Below, one piece after another: positions 19,584 through 31,060 of a DNA stretch of 64,000 nucleotides. Numbering within the stretch: position 1 is the first letter of the stretch; each line of letters starts with the position of its first letter. Source of the DNA: Collinsella intestinalis DSM 13280 (lineage in GTDB: Bacteria; Actinomycetota; Coriobacteriia; Coriobacteriales; Coriobacteriaceae); the NCBI RefSeq assembly GCF_000156175.1, contig NZ_GG692710.1:856778-920777 (forward strand). The letters are read 5' to 3'. Made by a program: the position numbers and the translations under genes. The notes under the pieces are model-generated. The model did no database searches. It was not told the origin of the DNA and was given only the letters and a program-made list of their open reading frames with translations.

Positions 19584-19617
19584 GAAAAAAGCCCGGTTCC
19601 GCTTGGAAACCGGGCTT
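19584..19617 (-). terminator. Terminator after tRNA-Thr(TGT)
   Basis: 10-bp stem AAGCCCGGTT (19589-19598) / AACCGGGCTT (19608-19617) followed on the minus strand by a run of Ts. It separates this tRNA from the tRNA-tuf unit. Confidence 0.88.
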
Positions 19618-19627
19618 CTTGATTCTA

Positions 19628-19702
19628 TGGAGCCAGCGACAGGAATCGAACCCGCAACCAACGGATTACAAATCCGTTGCTCTACCGTTGAGCCACGCTG
19701 GC
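19628..19702 (-). tRNA. tRNA-Thr (anticodon TGT)
   Basis: 75-base tRNA with encoded CCA; acceptor GCCAGCG / CGCTGGC and anticodon loop TTTGTAA. It lies just downstream of rae1. Confidence 0.95.
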
Positions 19703-19749
19703 ACTTCGGGCGCCGCAGGCGCGCAAAGCTTGTTTAGGATAGCGGAGCT

Positions 19750-20439
19750 CTAACGGCCGCGCAAGGATTGCAGCTTGGCGAGGGATTCGGGGCTCAATCG
19801 GCTCCCGAGCGTCAACTTGATGTCCACGTTCTCCTCGCGGGCGCGCTCGAAATCGCGATTCATATCCTCGATCTCCTCCACGAGCATGCGGGCCGAGACG
19901 CGCGTCACGCCATGGCCCATGACGGTCGCCTGGATCATCGCGTCACTTGTCACCACCGAGCAGGCCCTCCCCTCCTCGCGCGCACGGGTGCACAGATCCT
20001 GGATCACCGTATCTGCCGTCACGCCCGTGGGTGAGAACTCGATGCGCACGCCGCCCTGCGGAAGGTTCGGGCGATCGGGCGACACGTTGCCCGCGGCGTC
20101 GAACACCACGACCGCCTCGTACTGTCGGCCCGCAAACGCGGCCACGTCGCCGACCAGGGCCGTTCTGGCGCGCTCATACACATCGCTGGAATAGGGGTGG
20201 TCGCCGCGGTCGAACATGAGCCGCTCGTACTTCGGCGTGGCGTGGATGACGTTGTAGCCGTCGACCACGAGCAGCTCCTTCTTGCCCGAGCGGGCGCCGC
20301 GAGGCGGCACGGGCGTGCTCGAGGCGCCGAGACCTGCGAACGCGTTGCCAACACCATAGGTGCTTGCATCGACGATCGGCTTGGCCGAACCCTCGCCAAA
20401 ACGCTTGGCCTTTGACTTCTGTCGATTCTTCTTCGTCAC
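19750..20439 (-). CDS. rae1: Rae1/YacP-like NYN-domain ribonuclease
   Basis: 229-residue protein. After a basic tail (1-50) comes the PIN-like NYN domain: LLVVDGYNVIH with its catalytic Asp, VVVFDAAGN, EFSPTGVTADTVIQDL and VVTSDAMIQ, the acidic residues of a metal-dependent nuclease. In Bacillus, Rae1 cleaves mRNA in the ribosomal A site. The start is a GTG at 20439 preceded by GAGG. It follows rlmB by 72 bases, as yacP does in Bacillus. Confidence 0.85.
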   Translation of the reverse strand: MTKKNRQKSKAKRFGEGSAKPIVDASTYGVGNAFAGLGASSTPVPPRGARSGKKELLVVDGYNVIHATPKYERLMFDRGDHPYSSDVYERARTALVGDVAAFAGRQYEAVVVFDAAGNVSPDRPNLPQGGVRIEFSPTGVTADTVIQDLCTRAREEGRACSVVTSDAMIQATVMGHGVTRVSARMLVEEIEDMNRDFERAREENVDIKLTLGSRLSPESLAKLQSLRGR

Positions 20440-20511
20440 GACCCGTTTCCTCTACTTCCGTTCGGAGATCTCCGGTGTCTGCAAATTTTACGCCCGCGAT
20501 ATGGGGCGCTC

Positions 20512-21438
20512 CTAGGCTAGTGAGTCGCGGTTGCGGCGCATCCACTCGAAGCACAGGGCCGTGGCGGCCTGCGCGACATTGAGGCTCTCGGTCTCCCCGC
20601 GCTGCGGCAACTTGGTGGTGAAGTCACAGGTATCGAGCACCAGTCGGGAGATACCGTCGCCCTCCGACCCCATGACGAGCGCCACGCGGCCCTCAAACGG
20701 GGCATCCCAGCACACATCCTCCGCGTGCTCGGTGGCGCCGCCGACCCAAAAGCCAGCGGACTTGAGGTCCTCGAGGGCACGGGCGATGTTGGGAACTTGT
20801 GCGATGGGCAGGTGCATGACGGCTCCTGCGGAGGTCTTGTACGTTGCGACGGTGACCTCGGCCGACCGCTTGTTGGGAATCACGACGCCAGCTGCGCCCA
20901 CAACCTCGGCAGAACGCACGATGGCGCCGAAGTTGCCGGCGTCGGTGACATGGTCGAGCACCACCACGAGTGCGGGCGAGCCGGCCGGTGCGGCGGCGAT
21001 GATGTCGGAGAGGTCGGCATAGGGGAACTTGCCAACCTCGAGAACGATGCCTTGATGTGCGCCGTGGCTCGAGATCGCATCGAGCTGAGTGCGGGGCACA
21101 CTCTTGACGCTCACGCCCGCCTCGCCAAGGCCGCCGAGCAAGTCGCGAATGGCTGGCTCGTTCTCCACGCCCTGCGCGATCAGAGCGCGCTTGATGGGGA
21201 AGCCGGTTCGCAGCGCCTCAAACGCGGCACGGCGCCCCTCGATGTAATTGCCCTCGGCGGCGTGGACGTCGCGGCGCTGGGGCGCTGCGGTCTGCTGGGT
21301 CCGAGACGCCTGAGGCATGCGCTGCTGGGCCGTGAACCTAGCCCCACGTCCCTGTGCGCCCTTCGTGCGGCCTTCGGTCCCGCGCTTCGGCTTTCCCTGA
21401 TAATCGCCGCCCCTTTGCGGGCGCTTCTTCTGTGCCAT
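20512..21438 (-). CDS. rlmB: 23S rRNA (guanosine-2'-O-)-methyltransferase RlmB
   Basis: 308-residue SPOUT methyltransferase. A long basic, disordered N-terminal tail (about 1-63, Arg/Gln/Gly-rich) precedes the substrate-binding domain (YIEGRRAAFEAL) and the trefoil-knot catalytic domain (LDHVTDAGNFGAIVRSAE, MGSEGDGIS, ESLNVAQAA). It would methylate G2251 (E. coli numbering) in the P loop. The ATG at 21438 follows AAAGGGG. It sits between cysS and rae1 as in Bacillus, but without mrnC. Confidence 0.92.
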   Translation of the reverse strand: MAQKKRPQRGGDYQGKPKRGTEGRTKGAQGRGARFTAQQRMPQASRTQQTAAPQRRDVHAAEGNYIEGRRAAFEALRTGFPIKRALIAQGVENEPAIRDLLGGLGEAGVSVKSVPRTQLDAISSHGAHQGIVLEVGKFPYADLSDIIAAAPAGSPALVVVLDHVTDAGNFGAIVRSAEVVGAAGVVIPNKRSAEVTVATYKTSAGAVMHLPIAQVPNIARALEDLKSAGFWVGGATEHAEDVCWDAPFEGRVALVMGSEGDGISRLVLDTCDFTTKLPQRGETESLNVAQAATALCFEWMRRNRDSLA

Positions 21439-21587
21439 CTCGGCCCCTTTCAAAGCGATTCACTCGCTGACATTGTCACATCTCGGTGCGAAAAATGCAC
21501 CCGTCCCCCACGCCCGTGCGCGCTCATAACGCGCGCACGCCGCACCCGGGCACTCCGGATGCGGCGCGACATTTCTGACGTACGCCA

Positions 21588-21652
21588 ACCTCAATTTAGG
21601 GACTGTCCCCAAATTGAGGTGATTTAGCGCCTGCCCCCAAATTGAGACGGGG
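21588..21652. repeat. Dispersed palindromic element, double copy after cysS
   Basis: A 33-base dyad (21588-21620; arms of 16 with one mismatch, ACCTCAATTT / AAATTGAGGT) is followed by a second module containing GCCCCCAAATTGAGAC (about 21633-21648), ending directly at the cysS stop. A degenerate relative with CACCCGTCCCC lies at 21486-21508. Confidence 0.75.
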
Positions 21653-21653
21653 G

Positions 21654-23120
21654 CTAAGCGTGCTTGATGCGGGAGCCGGCGGCGGTGTCCTCGATGGCGA
21701 GGCCGAGCTCCTTCAGGCGATCGCGGATGGCGTCGGCGGTGCCCCAGTCCTTGGCGGCGCGGGCCTCCGCGCGAGCAGAGAGGATGGCCTCGGCGGCCGC
21801 GTCAACGTCATCGCCCTCAAAGCCCACGAGCTCGGCGGCCACACCTGCGAGCTCGGCGGGCAGCGGTTCCTCGATCACGGGAAGCTTGACGCCCAGCTGC
21901 GCGAGCGCACCGCTGATCACGGCGGCGCAGACGCGCGCGGCGCCCTCGTCCACCGCGCCGGCGGCCTGCTCGAGGTACTTGTTGGCCTCGGTCACGAGCT
22001 GGAAGTAAGCGGCCACGGCACCGGCAGTATTGAAGTCGTCATCCATGCAGGCCTCGTAGTCGGCGGCGGCCTTTTCCATGGCGGCGGTCAGTGCATCGGC
22101 GAGTTCGGCGTTCGGCTCCCCTTCCGCGTGGTCGGCCGCCCACTTGAGGTTGCGGCAGGTGCCGGCGATACGCGCGAGCGAGTTCTCGGCGCCCTCGAGG
22201 CGCTCCCAGGAGAAGTCGAGCGGGCTGCGGTAGTGGGTCTGCAGCATGAGCAGGCGCAAGGCGGCGGCGGAGTGCTTCTCGAGCACCTCGGCCAAGGTGA
22301 AGAAGTTGCCCAGACTCTTGCTCATCTTCTCGCCGTCAACGAGCAACATGCCCGTGTGCATCCAGGTGTTGGCAAAACCCTCGTGCCAGGCGCAGGTGGC
22401 CTGGGCGCACTCGTTCTCGTGATGCGGGAAGGCAAGGTCGGAGCCACCGCCGTGGATGTCGATGGGCGTGCCCAGATAACGGTGCACCATGGCGGCGCAC
22501 TCGGTGTGCCAACCGGGACGGCCCTCGCCCCACGGGCTCTTCCAGCTGGGCTCGCCGGGCTTGGCGGCCTTCCACAGGGCAAAGTCCAGCGGGTCGCGCT
22601 TGTCCTCGTTCTCCTCGATGCGGGCACCCACCATGAGGTCATCGATGTTGCGGCCGGAGACCTCGCCATAAGAGGGGTCGCTGCGCACGGAGAAGTACAC
22701 GTCGCCGTTGTCGGCCGCATAGGCGTGACCGCCCTCGATCAGCGTCTTGATCATGCCGATCATGGCGCCGATCTCCTTGGTGGCACGGGGGCGCACATCC
22801 GGGTCGAGCACGTTGGCGGCGCGCATGACGCCGATAAACTTATCGGAGAACTCGGTGGCGACCTCCTCGGCGGTGCGACCCTGCTCGTTGGCGCGGTTGA
22901 TGATCTTGTCATCCACGTCGGTGAGGTTCTGAGCGAACGTGACCTCGTAGCCGCTCGCGATGAGCCAGCGGCGGATCACGTCGAAGCTGATGAAGGTGCG
23001 GGCGTTGCCGATGTGGATGTTGTCGTAGACGGTGGGGCCGCACACGTACATGCGGACCTTGCCCTCCTCGATGGGACGGAAGTCCTCTTTTTGGTGAGTG
23101 GCGCTGTTGTAGATCTTCAT
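21654..23120 (-). CDS. cysS: Cysteinyl-tRNA synthetase
   Basis: 488-residue class Ia synthetase. The first zinc ligand lies in MYVCGPTVYDNIHIGNART, which includes the HIGH-type HIGN; KMSKS-type motif is KMSKSLGN and the zinc histidines are in the WHTECAAM and FPHHENE region. A helical C-terminal domain completes it. Length is normal. The ATG at 23120 has GGAGGAG. Its leader is structured (see 23139-23244). Downstream lies a double palindromic element. Confidence 0.96.
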   Translation of the reverse strand: MKIYNSATHQKEDFRPIEEGKVRMYVCGPTVYDNIHIGNARTFISFDVIRRWLIASGYEVTFAQNLTDVDDKIINRANEQGRTAEEVATEFSDKFIGVMRAANVLDPDVRPRATKEIGAMIGMIKTLIEGGHAYAADNGDVYFSVRSDPSYGEVSGRNIDDLMVGARIEENEDKRDPLDFALWKAAKPGEPSWKSPWGEGRPGWHTECAAMVHRYLGTPIDIHGGGSDLAFPHHENECAQATCAWHEGFANTWMHTGMLLVDGEKMSKSLGNFFTLAEVLEKHSAAALRLLMLQTHYRSPLDFSWERLEGAENSLARIAGTCRNLKWAADHAEGEPNAELADALTAAMEKAAADYEACMDDDFNTAGAVAAYFQLVTEANKYLEQAAGAVDEGAARVCAAVISGALAQLGVKLPVIEEPLPAELAGVAAELVGFEGDDVDAAAEAILSARAEARAAKDWGTADAIRDRLKELGLAIEDTAAGSRIKHA

Positions 23121-23138
23121 GGGTATCTCCTCCGGGGC

Positions 23139-23244
23139 GGGGCGAGGCATATCATCCGTGCTCAAACAGTCCTGGCTCGCACGAAGCGTCCACAGGACGC
23201 TTCGGCTCATGCGGAAACTGTGCGCGAACGATATGCCCCGCCTC
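23139..23244 (-). other. Structured cysS leader RNA (not a T-box)
   Basis: Outer arms 23229-23244 and 23139-23154 can pair over 13 of 16 positions. Between them is a 10-bp perfect hairpin (CGAAGCGTCC / GGACGCTTCG, 23182-23204). The outer 3' arm ends only a few bases before the ribosome site. No T-box antiterminator sequence is present. Confidence 0.4.
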
Positions 23245-23377
23245 GACCACATCGTTGTCTTCCTTGCATAGTCTATACGAGCGGGCTACCTTGCAGAAGC
23301 TCGGACTTCCTCCTCGTCGGACAAGGAGATCCGCTCCAAAGAAAAAGAGGGATAGCGAACCGCCGCGGACGGTTCTT

Positions 23378-23866
23378 TCAGCTACATCGCTCCAGCAGGC
23401 AGACGGACCAGGCGCCTATGCCCTCGCCTTCGCCCTCCCAACCGAGCTTTTCGGTGGTCGTGGCCTTGACGCCGATGTTTTCGACCGGGCAGCCGATGGC
23501 GCGGGCCAGATTCTCGCGCATGGCCTCGCGGTGTGGACCGATCTTGGGCTCCTGGCAGGCGATAGTGCAATCGGCATCGACGAACTCGTAGCCCAAGCTG
23601 CGCGCGTGCTCCATCACCGCGGCGAGAAGCTTAAGCGAATCGGCTCCAGCGTAGGCCGGGTCTGTATCGGGGAAGAGCTTGCCAATGTCGCCACCACGGC
23701 AAGCGCCCAAGATGGCATCGGCTAGGGCGTGCGCGAGCACGTCGGCGTCGCTATGGCCGAGCAGGCCCTTGCTATGCGGGATATCCACGCCACCGATGAT
23801 GCAGCGGCGCCCCTCCACCAGGCGGTGTACGTCGTATCCATGGCCAATGCGCAGATTCGATGCCAT
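23378..23866 (-). CDS. ispF: 2-C-methyl-D-erythritol 2,4-cyclodiphosphate synthase
   Basis: 162-residue MEP-pathway enzyme that cyclises CDP-ME 2-phosphate. The metal ligands lie in GHGYDVHR, with LLGHSDADVLAHA, the IGKLFPDTDP loop and VENIGVKATTTEKLGWEGEGEGIGA all present. Length is normal. It is separated from ispD by 314 bases carrying an inverted repeat, whereas in many genomes ispD and ispF abut or are fused. Confidence 0.96.
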   Translation of the reverse strand: MASNLRIGHGYDVHRLVEGRRCIIGGVDIPHSKGLLGHSDADVLAHALADAILGACRGGDIGKLFPDTDPAYAGADSLKLLAAVMEHARSLGYEFVDADCTIACQEPKIGPHREAMRENLARAIGCPVENIGVKATTTEKLGWEGEGEGIGAWSVCLLERCS

Positions 23867-23966
23867 GCTGCCCCCTTATCTCACAAAATGCACGGGCTAA
23901 GGATATACCCTGCGGCGCTTTTTCGCTTCACATCCGGGCTTGACGATCGCTCGCATCTTGCTTGAT

Positions 23967-24092
23967 GAGGTTTTTCGTATCGTTTTTGAGGAACCCCGGA
24001 TAGACCTCCTTTTCGAGCAATCACGACCTGCGCTTTTGCTCTGAAAATCGGAGGCCTGCTTCGAGAAATCGAAATACGATACGAAAAACCTC
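23967..24092. repeat. Inverted repeat between ispD and ispF
   Basis: GAGGTTTTTCGTATCGT (23967-23983) recurs as its exact reverse complement at 24076-24092, extending imperfectly by several bases. The arms flank 92 bases that hold CTTTTCGAGCAATC and further pairing. This fills most of the 314-base gap; no reading frame of interest lies in it. Confidence 0.75.
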
Positions 24093-24180
24093 AAGAAGGA
24101 CTCTCCGGCGCGGCGCCGGACGCTGTGGAAGAGGCCCACATCGGAGGAACCGTCTGCCAAAACCGGACGCATCGCCATGG

Positions 24181-25005
24181 TCACCCACGAAGTCGGGCAC
24201 GCAGGGCCGCCTCGACCGGCGCCAGATCCTCGGGCAACGTAACCTTGAGGTTATCGCGCGGGGCCTCGAACCCGCACACGCGGCCGCCCACCCCCTCGAT
24301 CAGAGACGCGTCATCGGTGCCCACAAAACCCGTGCGATCGACCCATTCATATGCTTTGATCAGGGACTTAGTCCAAAAGACCTGCGGAGTCTGCACTGTC
24401 CAGAACCGAGCGCGCGGCGGGGTCTCCACAAAGCAGCCGGCCCCATCGATGACCTTGAGCGTGTCGACCGCGGGCTGACCGCACACCACACCGTCAAGAG
24501 CATGCCCCCGACGAACACCGCCCGCCGTCGAACAGGCGCTCTCCCCCGCGGGACTACCAGCCGCCTCGGCGCCGCCCGCATCCACAAGGGCATCCGGCCC
24601 CGCATCATCTCCGGCAATGAGCGCCTCGATGGCGGCGTCGATGGTCTCGGGCAAGATCAGCGGACGGGCGGCATCGTGCACGAGCGCGATCTCGCAGTCG
24701 GCCGGAACTGCAGACAAGCCGTTGCGGGTTGAATCCTGCCGCTCGGCGCCGGAGGGCGCGAACGCGATGGGTGTCGAGAACGAATACGGTTCGACGGCGC
24801 TGCGATTCATCTCATCGGACTTATCGGGCGGGCACACCACGACGATGCGCGACACGCGTTCGGCCGCGTCAAACGCCTCGAGCGTCCAGGTAATGAGCGG
24901 CTTACCGGCAACTTCGATCAACAGCTTTCCGCCCGGATTGCCAAAACGCGTACCCGAACCGCCCGCCACGATGATCGCGCAGGCGCGCTCCATGCCCTCG
25001 GCCAT
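24181..25005 (-). CDS. ispD: 2-C-methyl-D-erythritol 4-phosphate cytidylyltransferase
   Basis: 274-residue MEP-pathway nucleotidyltransferase. The nucleotide-binding loop is AIIVAGGSGTRFG (canonical AAG..GTRMG), followed by VHDAARP and TPQVF. An Ala/Gly-rich stretch of about 35-40 residues (around 146-185) is inserted after the VHDAARP region, making the protein longer than the usual 230. The ATG at 25005 follows GGGGAGGG. It lies 125 bases downstream of disA. Confidence 0.92.
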   Translation of the reverse strand: MAEGMERACAIIVAGGSGTRFGNPGGKLLIEVAGKPLITWTLEAFDAAERVSRIVVVCPPDKSDEMNRSAVEPYSFSTPIAFAPSGAERQDSTRNGLSAVPADCEIALVHDAARPLILPETIDAAIEALIAGDDAGPDALVDAGGAEAAGSPAGESACSTAGGVRRGHALDGVVCGQPAVDTLKVIDGAGCFVETPPRARFWTVQTPQVFWTKSLIKAYEWVDRTGFVGTDDASLIEGVGGRVCGFEAPRDNLKVTLPEDLAPVEAALRARLRG

Positions 25006-25130
25006 GCTTCCCTCCCCTTCAACGCGAAAGAGGCGCACCCGCGCCCCTCTCGCACTCTTCATCGATCAAAATCCGTGCGCCCCGGCCCCATGCGAGGCCA
25101 ACGAAGCGCACAGCCCGGCACCCGAGGGCC

Positions 25131-26195
25131 TTAAGCCTCGCGCTTGCTGCCGTGCATCCGCGCGAGCGAATCCGCGAGAATCGCAGGGTTGTTGACGCCG
25201 AAATTGCCCAAGCGGTCGGGATCGTTCTTGATGTCGTCCATAAGATCTTGCAGCGAACCGTACTCATCCACGATGCGCTCTGCCACGCCGTCGCGCACGA
25301 CGGATACGCGCGACAGGGTGCGCAGACCAAGCGGGGACATGACGGAGTCCTCGTCGAGGTCCTCAAAGCCAAGGGCCTTGGCGACCTTGCTGGGACTCGT
25401 GAGGTCCTGGGCCGACATCGACGAGAACACCTGTCGCACGCGCTCGGCATTCTCCTCGGAGGCATCGGCCGCATAGTCGCGAATCATAAGGCTGTATTCG
25501 GTCTCCATACCGGCGCCGGCGAGCTGCTCGAGCTGCATCTGCACGAGCTTCCCCTGGTTGCCCAGCTTGGCGATGCAGTTCTGAAGCTCCACCTTGGCCT
25601 GCTCCATGATCTCGAAGCTCGAGAAGATGCTCGTGATATCGGCAAGCGTGACGTAATCGTCCAGCTCGAGCGCCGTAAGGCGCAAGAGCGAGCGGTCGAG
25701 TGAGGAGCGCGTGGTCTGAAGCGTGGAAACGAGCTGGTTCACCGAGCTCATGATCTCGGTCACCGGCTGAATCTGATAGGACTTGCCATCCACATAGACG
25801 TTCACCACGCCACGGCGCTCGGACACCGAGATAATCGTGGCGTCGGTGAGCACGCTCATGCGGGCCGCGGTGCGATGGCGCATGCCCGTCTCGCTCGTGG
25901 AGAGCGAGGGATCCGGATTGAGGTGGAAGTTGGCGCGCAGGATCTTGTTGAGCCCGCCGTCGATGACGATCGCGCCATCCATCTTGGAGAGCTCGAAAAG
26001 TCGGTTGCTCGTGAAGGAAATGTTCAGCGGAAAGCCATCGTTGCCTGCGGCAAGTACGGCCTCGGTATCGCCCACGCAGATGAGCGCGCCGATGTGGCCC
26101 GCGATGATCATATCGAGGGCGGTCCTCAGCGGTTGCCCCGGGGCGGTGAGGCGAACGGCCTCTTTCATGCGCTCGTCGGTGCTTTTCTGTTCCAC
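25131..26195 (-). CDS. disA: DNA integrity scanning protein / diadenylate cyclase DisA
   Basis: 354-residue cyclic-di-AMP synthase. The DAC domain has the DGA motif (Asp73, MDGAIVIDG) and the RHR motif (106-108, GMRHRTAARMS). A helical linker and a C-terminal helix-hairpin-helix DNA-binding domain follow (about 285-345). Length is normal. The start is a GTG at 26195 with GGGAGG upstream. It follows clpC, as in the Bacillus clpC-radA-disA region, but radA is absent. Confidence 0.95.
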   Translation of the reverse strand: MEQKSTDERMKEAVRLTAPGQPLRTALDMIIAGHIGALICVGDTEAVLAAGNDGFPLNISFTSNRLFELSKMDGAIVIDGGLNKILRANFHLNPDPSLSTSETGMRHRTAARMSVLTDATIISVSERRGVVNVYVDGKSYQIQPVTEIMSSVNQLVSTLQTTRSSLDRSLLRLTALELDDYVTLADITSIFSSFEIMEQAKVELQNCIAKLGNQGKLVQMQLEQLAGAGMETEYSLMIRDYAADASEENAERVRQVFSSMSAQDLTSPSKVAKALGFEDLDEDSVMSPLGLRTLSRVSVVRDGVAERIVDEYGSLQDLMDDIKNDPDRLGNFGVNNPAILADSLARMHGSKREA

Positions 26196-26347
26196 GGCGG
26201 ACCTCCCTTGTTTCTCGCTCGTTTTATTGTCGCACGAATCGCAGGGCCCTCTTCAGATTTGCAGAAAAGTTACGATGCCGCCACGCCTGCGGAACGGAGG
26301 GGTCAAACAGACGCGGTTGACGGCCGGGTCAGACGAGCCGACTGCAA

Positions 26348-26381
26348 AGCGGCCAGCCGGAAATCTATCCGACTGGCCGCT
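26348..26381 (-). terminator. Terminator of clpC
   Basis: Stem AGCGGCCAG...CGG (26348-26360) / CCG...CTGGCCGCT (26369-26381) with one internal mismatch; TTTGC follows on the minus strand, 42 bases after the clpC stop. Confidence 0.65.
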
Positions 26382-26422
26382 CAAGGCTCGCAATTTCACA
26401 TGACTCAGTGCGCGCCGATGAC

Positions 26423-29053
<2,631 letters not shown>

Positions 29054-29241
29054 GCGTCTACCTCGTTTATGCTCGTGGCGTGTTATCGAAAAACGTGTAC
29101 CCAATGGCGCACCATGATAACCGATTGAGGTCAAAACGCGACAGCTGACGCAAGGGACAGCACCGCTGCTCGTGCCCATATCCAATAAGGCCCGCAGCGA
29201 ACTTCATCGCTACGGGCCTTTCGCATCCCTAGGGAAGACGG

Positions 29242-29270
29242 CTCAATTTGTACCTGTCCCCAATTGAGAC
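29242..29270. repeat. Dispersed palindromic element after pepD
   Basis: CTCAATT and AATTGAG flank a core with TACCTGTCCCC; the element ends one base from the pepD stop codon. It belongs to the family at 11142, 21588, 31025 and 38035. Confidence 0.7.
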
Positions 29271-29271
29271 G

Positions 29272-30729
29272 TTAGGCGGCGAGGCGCTTGAGCACGTCGA
29301 CGAGCAGGGTATAGAAGCGCTCGGAGGAGGCGAGCTCCATGGACTCATCGGGCGTGTGAACATCCTTCAGGGTCGGACCGACGGCGATGGCGTCCAGGCC
29401 GTCGAGGGCCTCGGCGAACAGGCCGCACTCAAGGCCGGCGTGGATGGACTCGATGCGGAGCTCGGTGTCGAACAGCTCGCGGTAGCTCTCGAGGAAGACG
29501 TCACGCACCGGGGAGTGCTCGGCGTAGCTCCAGCCCGGGTACTCGTACTCGAACTTGGCGTCGAAGCCCAGCACGTCGGCGAGCGTCTGCAGGCGGTCCT
29601 TGAACTCCTCCTGCAGGGAGGTGATGGAGGAACGCGGAGACAGCAGGATCTTGGCCTCGTCGTCGGACGTGGCGACAACGCCGATGTTGGAGGAGACGTC
29701 AACGGCACCGTCGGCCGCCAGGTTGCGACGCATCACGCCGTTGGGGGCGAGGCGGATGGCACGCACGAAAGCCAGCGCGGTGTCCTCGTTGATGGCCTCG
29801 ACCTCGGCATCGTCGGCGATCGCGAGGGTGCAGGTGAAGCCGGGGTCGTAGGTCTCGAGCTCCGCGGCGACCTTCGCGGCGATCTCGCGGGCGAGCTCGG
29901 CGCCCGCCTCGGCGGCGGCGTGATCGGCGTAGACGAGCTCGGCCTTGCACTCGCGGTTGATGGCGTTGTCCTTGGTGCCGCCGTTGAAGCTCACGAGGGC
30001 GGGCTCGCCGGCGATCATGAGGCGCTCGACGATGCGGGCCATGATCAGGTTGCCGTTGCCGCGCTCGAGGTGAATGTCGGCGCCGGAGTGACCGCCGAGC
30101 AGGCCGGAGATCTCAAGCGTGAGCACGCTGCCGGACTTGTGCTCGCGAGTGATGGGGCGGGTGTAGGTGACAACGACGCCGCCGGCGCAGCTCACGGTGG
30201 CCACGCCCTCCTCCTCGGAGTCCAGGTTAATCATGGTACGGGCGTCGATCTGGGACTTGTCGAGGGTCTCAGCGCCCACGAGGCCGGACTCCTCGTCGGT
30301 GGTGAAGACGCACTCGATGGCCGGATGGGCCAGGGAGTCGTCATCGAGCACGGTGAGCATGAGCGCGACCGCGATGCCATTGTCGGCGCCCAGGGTGGTG
30401 CCGTTGGCGGTGAGGACCCCGTCGGTCACCACGAGGTCGATGCCGTCCTTCTCGAAGTCGTGCTCGACAGTGCCGAGCTTGTCGCACACCATGTCGATGT
30501 GACCCTGCAGCATGACGGCGGGCTTGCCCTCGGCGCCGGCGGAAGCGGCCTTCTTGATGATCACGTTGTAGACCTCGTCCTGGTAGACCCACAGGCCGCG
30601 GTCCTTGGCGAACGCCACCAGGTAATCGCTGATGCCCTTCTCGTTACCGGAGCCGCGCGGGATGGCGCTGATCTCCTCGAAGTAATGGAACAGCTTGGCG
30701 GGCTCATAGCCGGTGATCTTGTAGTCCAT
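29272..30729 (-). CDS. pepD: Aminoacyl-histidine dipeptidase (PepD, M20 family)
   Basis: 485-residue cytosolic metallopeptidase. The zinc-ligand strands are visible as MLQGHIDMV (His-Ile-Asp), LGADNGIAVA, FTTDEESGLVGA and the late IHAGLECG. The GGHSGADIHLERGNGN segment is the dimerisation-lid signature of PepD. It would hydrolyse Xaa-His dipeptides. The ATG at 30729 has AAGGAGG. Length is normal for the family. It is a single gene, and the stop codon abuts a palindromic element. Confidence 0.92.
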   Translation of the reverse strand: MDYKITGYEPAKLFHYFEEISAIPRGSGNEKGISDYLVAFAKDRGLWVYQDEVYNVIIKKAASAGAEGKPAVMLQGHIDMVCDKLGTVEHDFEKDGIDLVVTDGVLTANGTTLGADNGIAVALMLTVLDDDSLAHPAIECVFTTDEESGLVGAETLDKSQIDARTMINLDSEEEGVATVSCAGGVVVTYTRPITREHKSGSVLTLEISGLLGGHSGADIHLERGNGNLIMARIVERLMIAGEPALVSFNGGTKDNAINRECKAELVYADHAAAEAGAELAREIAAKVAAELETYDPGFTCTLAIADDAEVEAINEDTALAFVRAIRLAPNGVMRRNLAADGAVDVSSNIGVVATSDDEAKILLSPRSSITSLQEEFKDRLQTLADVLGFDAKFEYEYPGWSYAEHSPVRDVFLESYRELFDTELRIESIHAGLECGLFAEALDGLDAIAVGPTLKDVHTPDESMELASSERFYTLLVDVLKRLAA

Positions 30730-30920
30730 GGGTGCCTCCTTGGCGCATCTGGTACGGACATTAGGCATACGACTTATATATTCCCAAAGTTCAGTTGAGG
30801 AAACCAGCCCGCACTCGACGAGAGGCCCCTCGCTCACGTCCGACGGGCGAAATCGGCCCTAGACCGACCGCACCCTGCGCAGAGGGCGTCTGCAGCCGAC
30901 CCCATCCCCCACCGAGACAT

Positions 30921-30958
30921 AGCAAAAGTCACGTTTCCAAGGGCGGAAACGTGACTTT
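30921..30958 (-). terminator. Terminator of lysS
   Basis: 14-bp perfect stem AAAGTCACGTTTCC (30925-30938) / GGAAACGTGACTTT (30945-30958), then TTTTG on the minus strand. In the rest of the 331-base lysS-pepD gap only the palindrome at 31025-31057 stands out. Confidence 0.8.
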
Positions 30959-31024
30959 CATTTGACTTCGATCAGCGCTCGGAGGCCATTCGGCACCCAG
31001 GCCAACCTCAAGCATCCGGTGGTG

Positions 31025-31057
31025 ACCTCAATTTAGGGACTGTCCCTAAATTGAGGT
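31025..31057. repeat. Dispersed palindromic element after lysS (perfect copy)
   Basis: ACCTCAATTTAGGGAC (31025-31040) and its exact reverse complement (31042-31057) around a single T. It ends three bases from the lysS stop. Nearly identical to 21588-21620. Confidence 0.85.
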
Positions 31058-31060
31058 GAT

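Noticed and set aside
29054-29241. CtsR or HspR operator upstream of clpC
   Set aside because: Only one GGTCAAA half-site is seen. The tandem CtsR repeat, the HAIR sequence and the CIRCE element are all absent.
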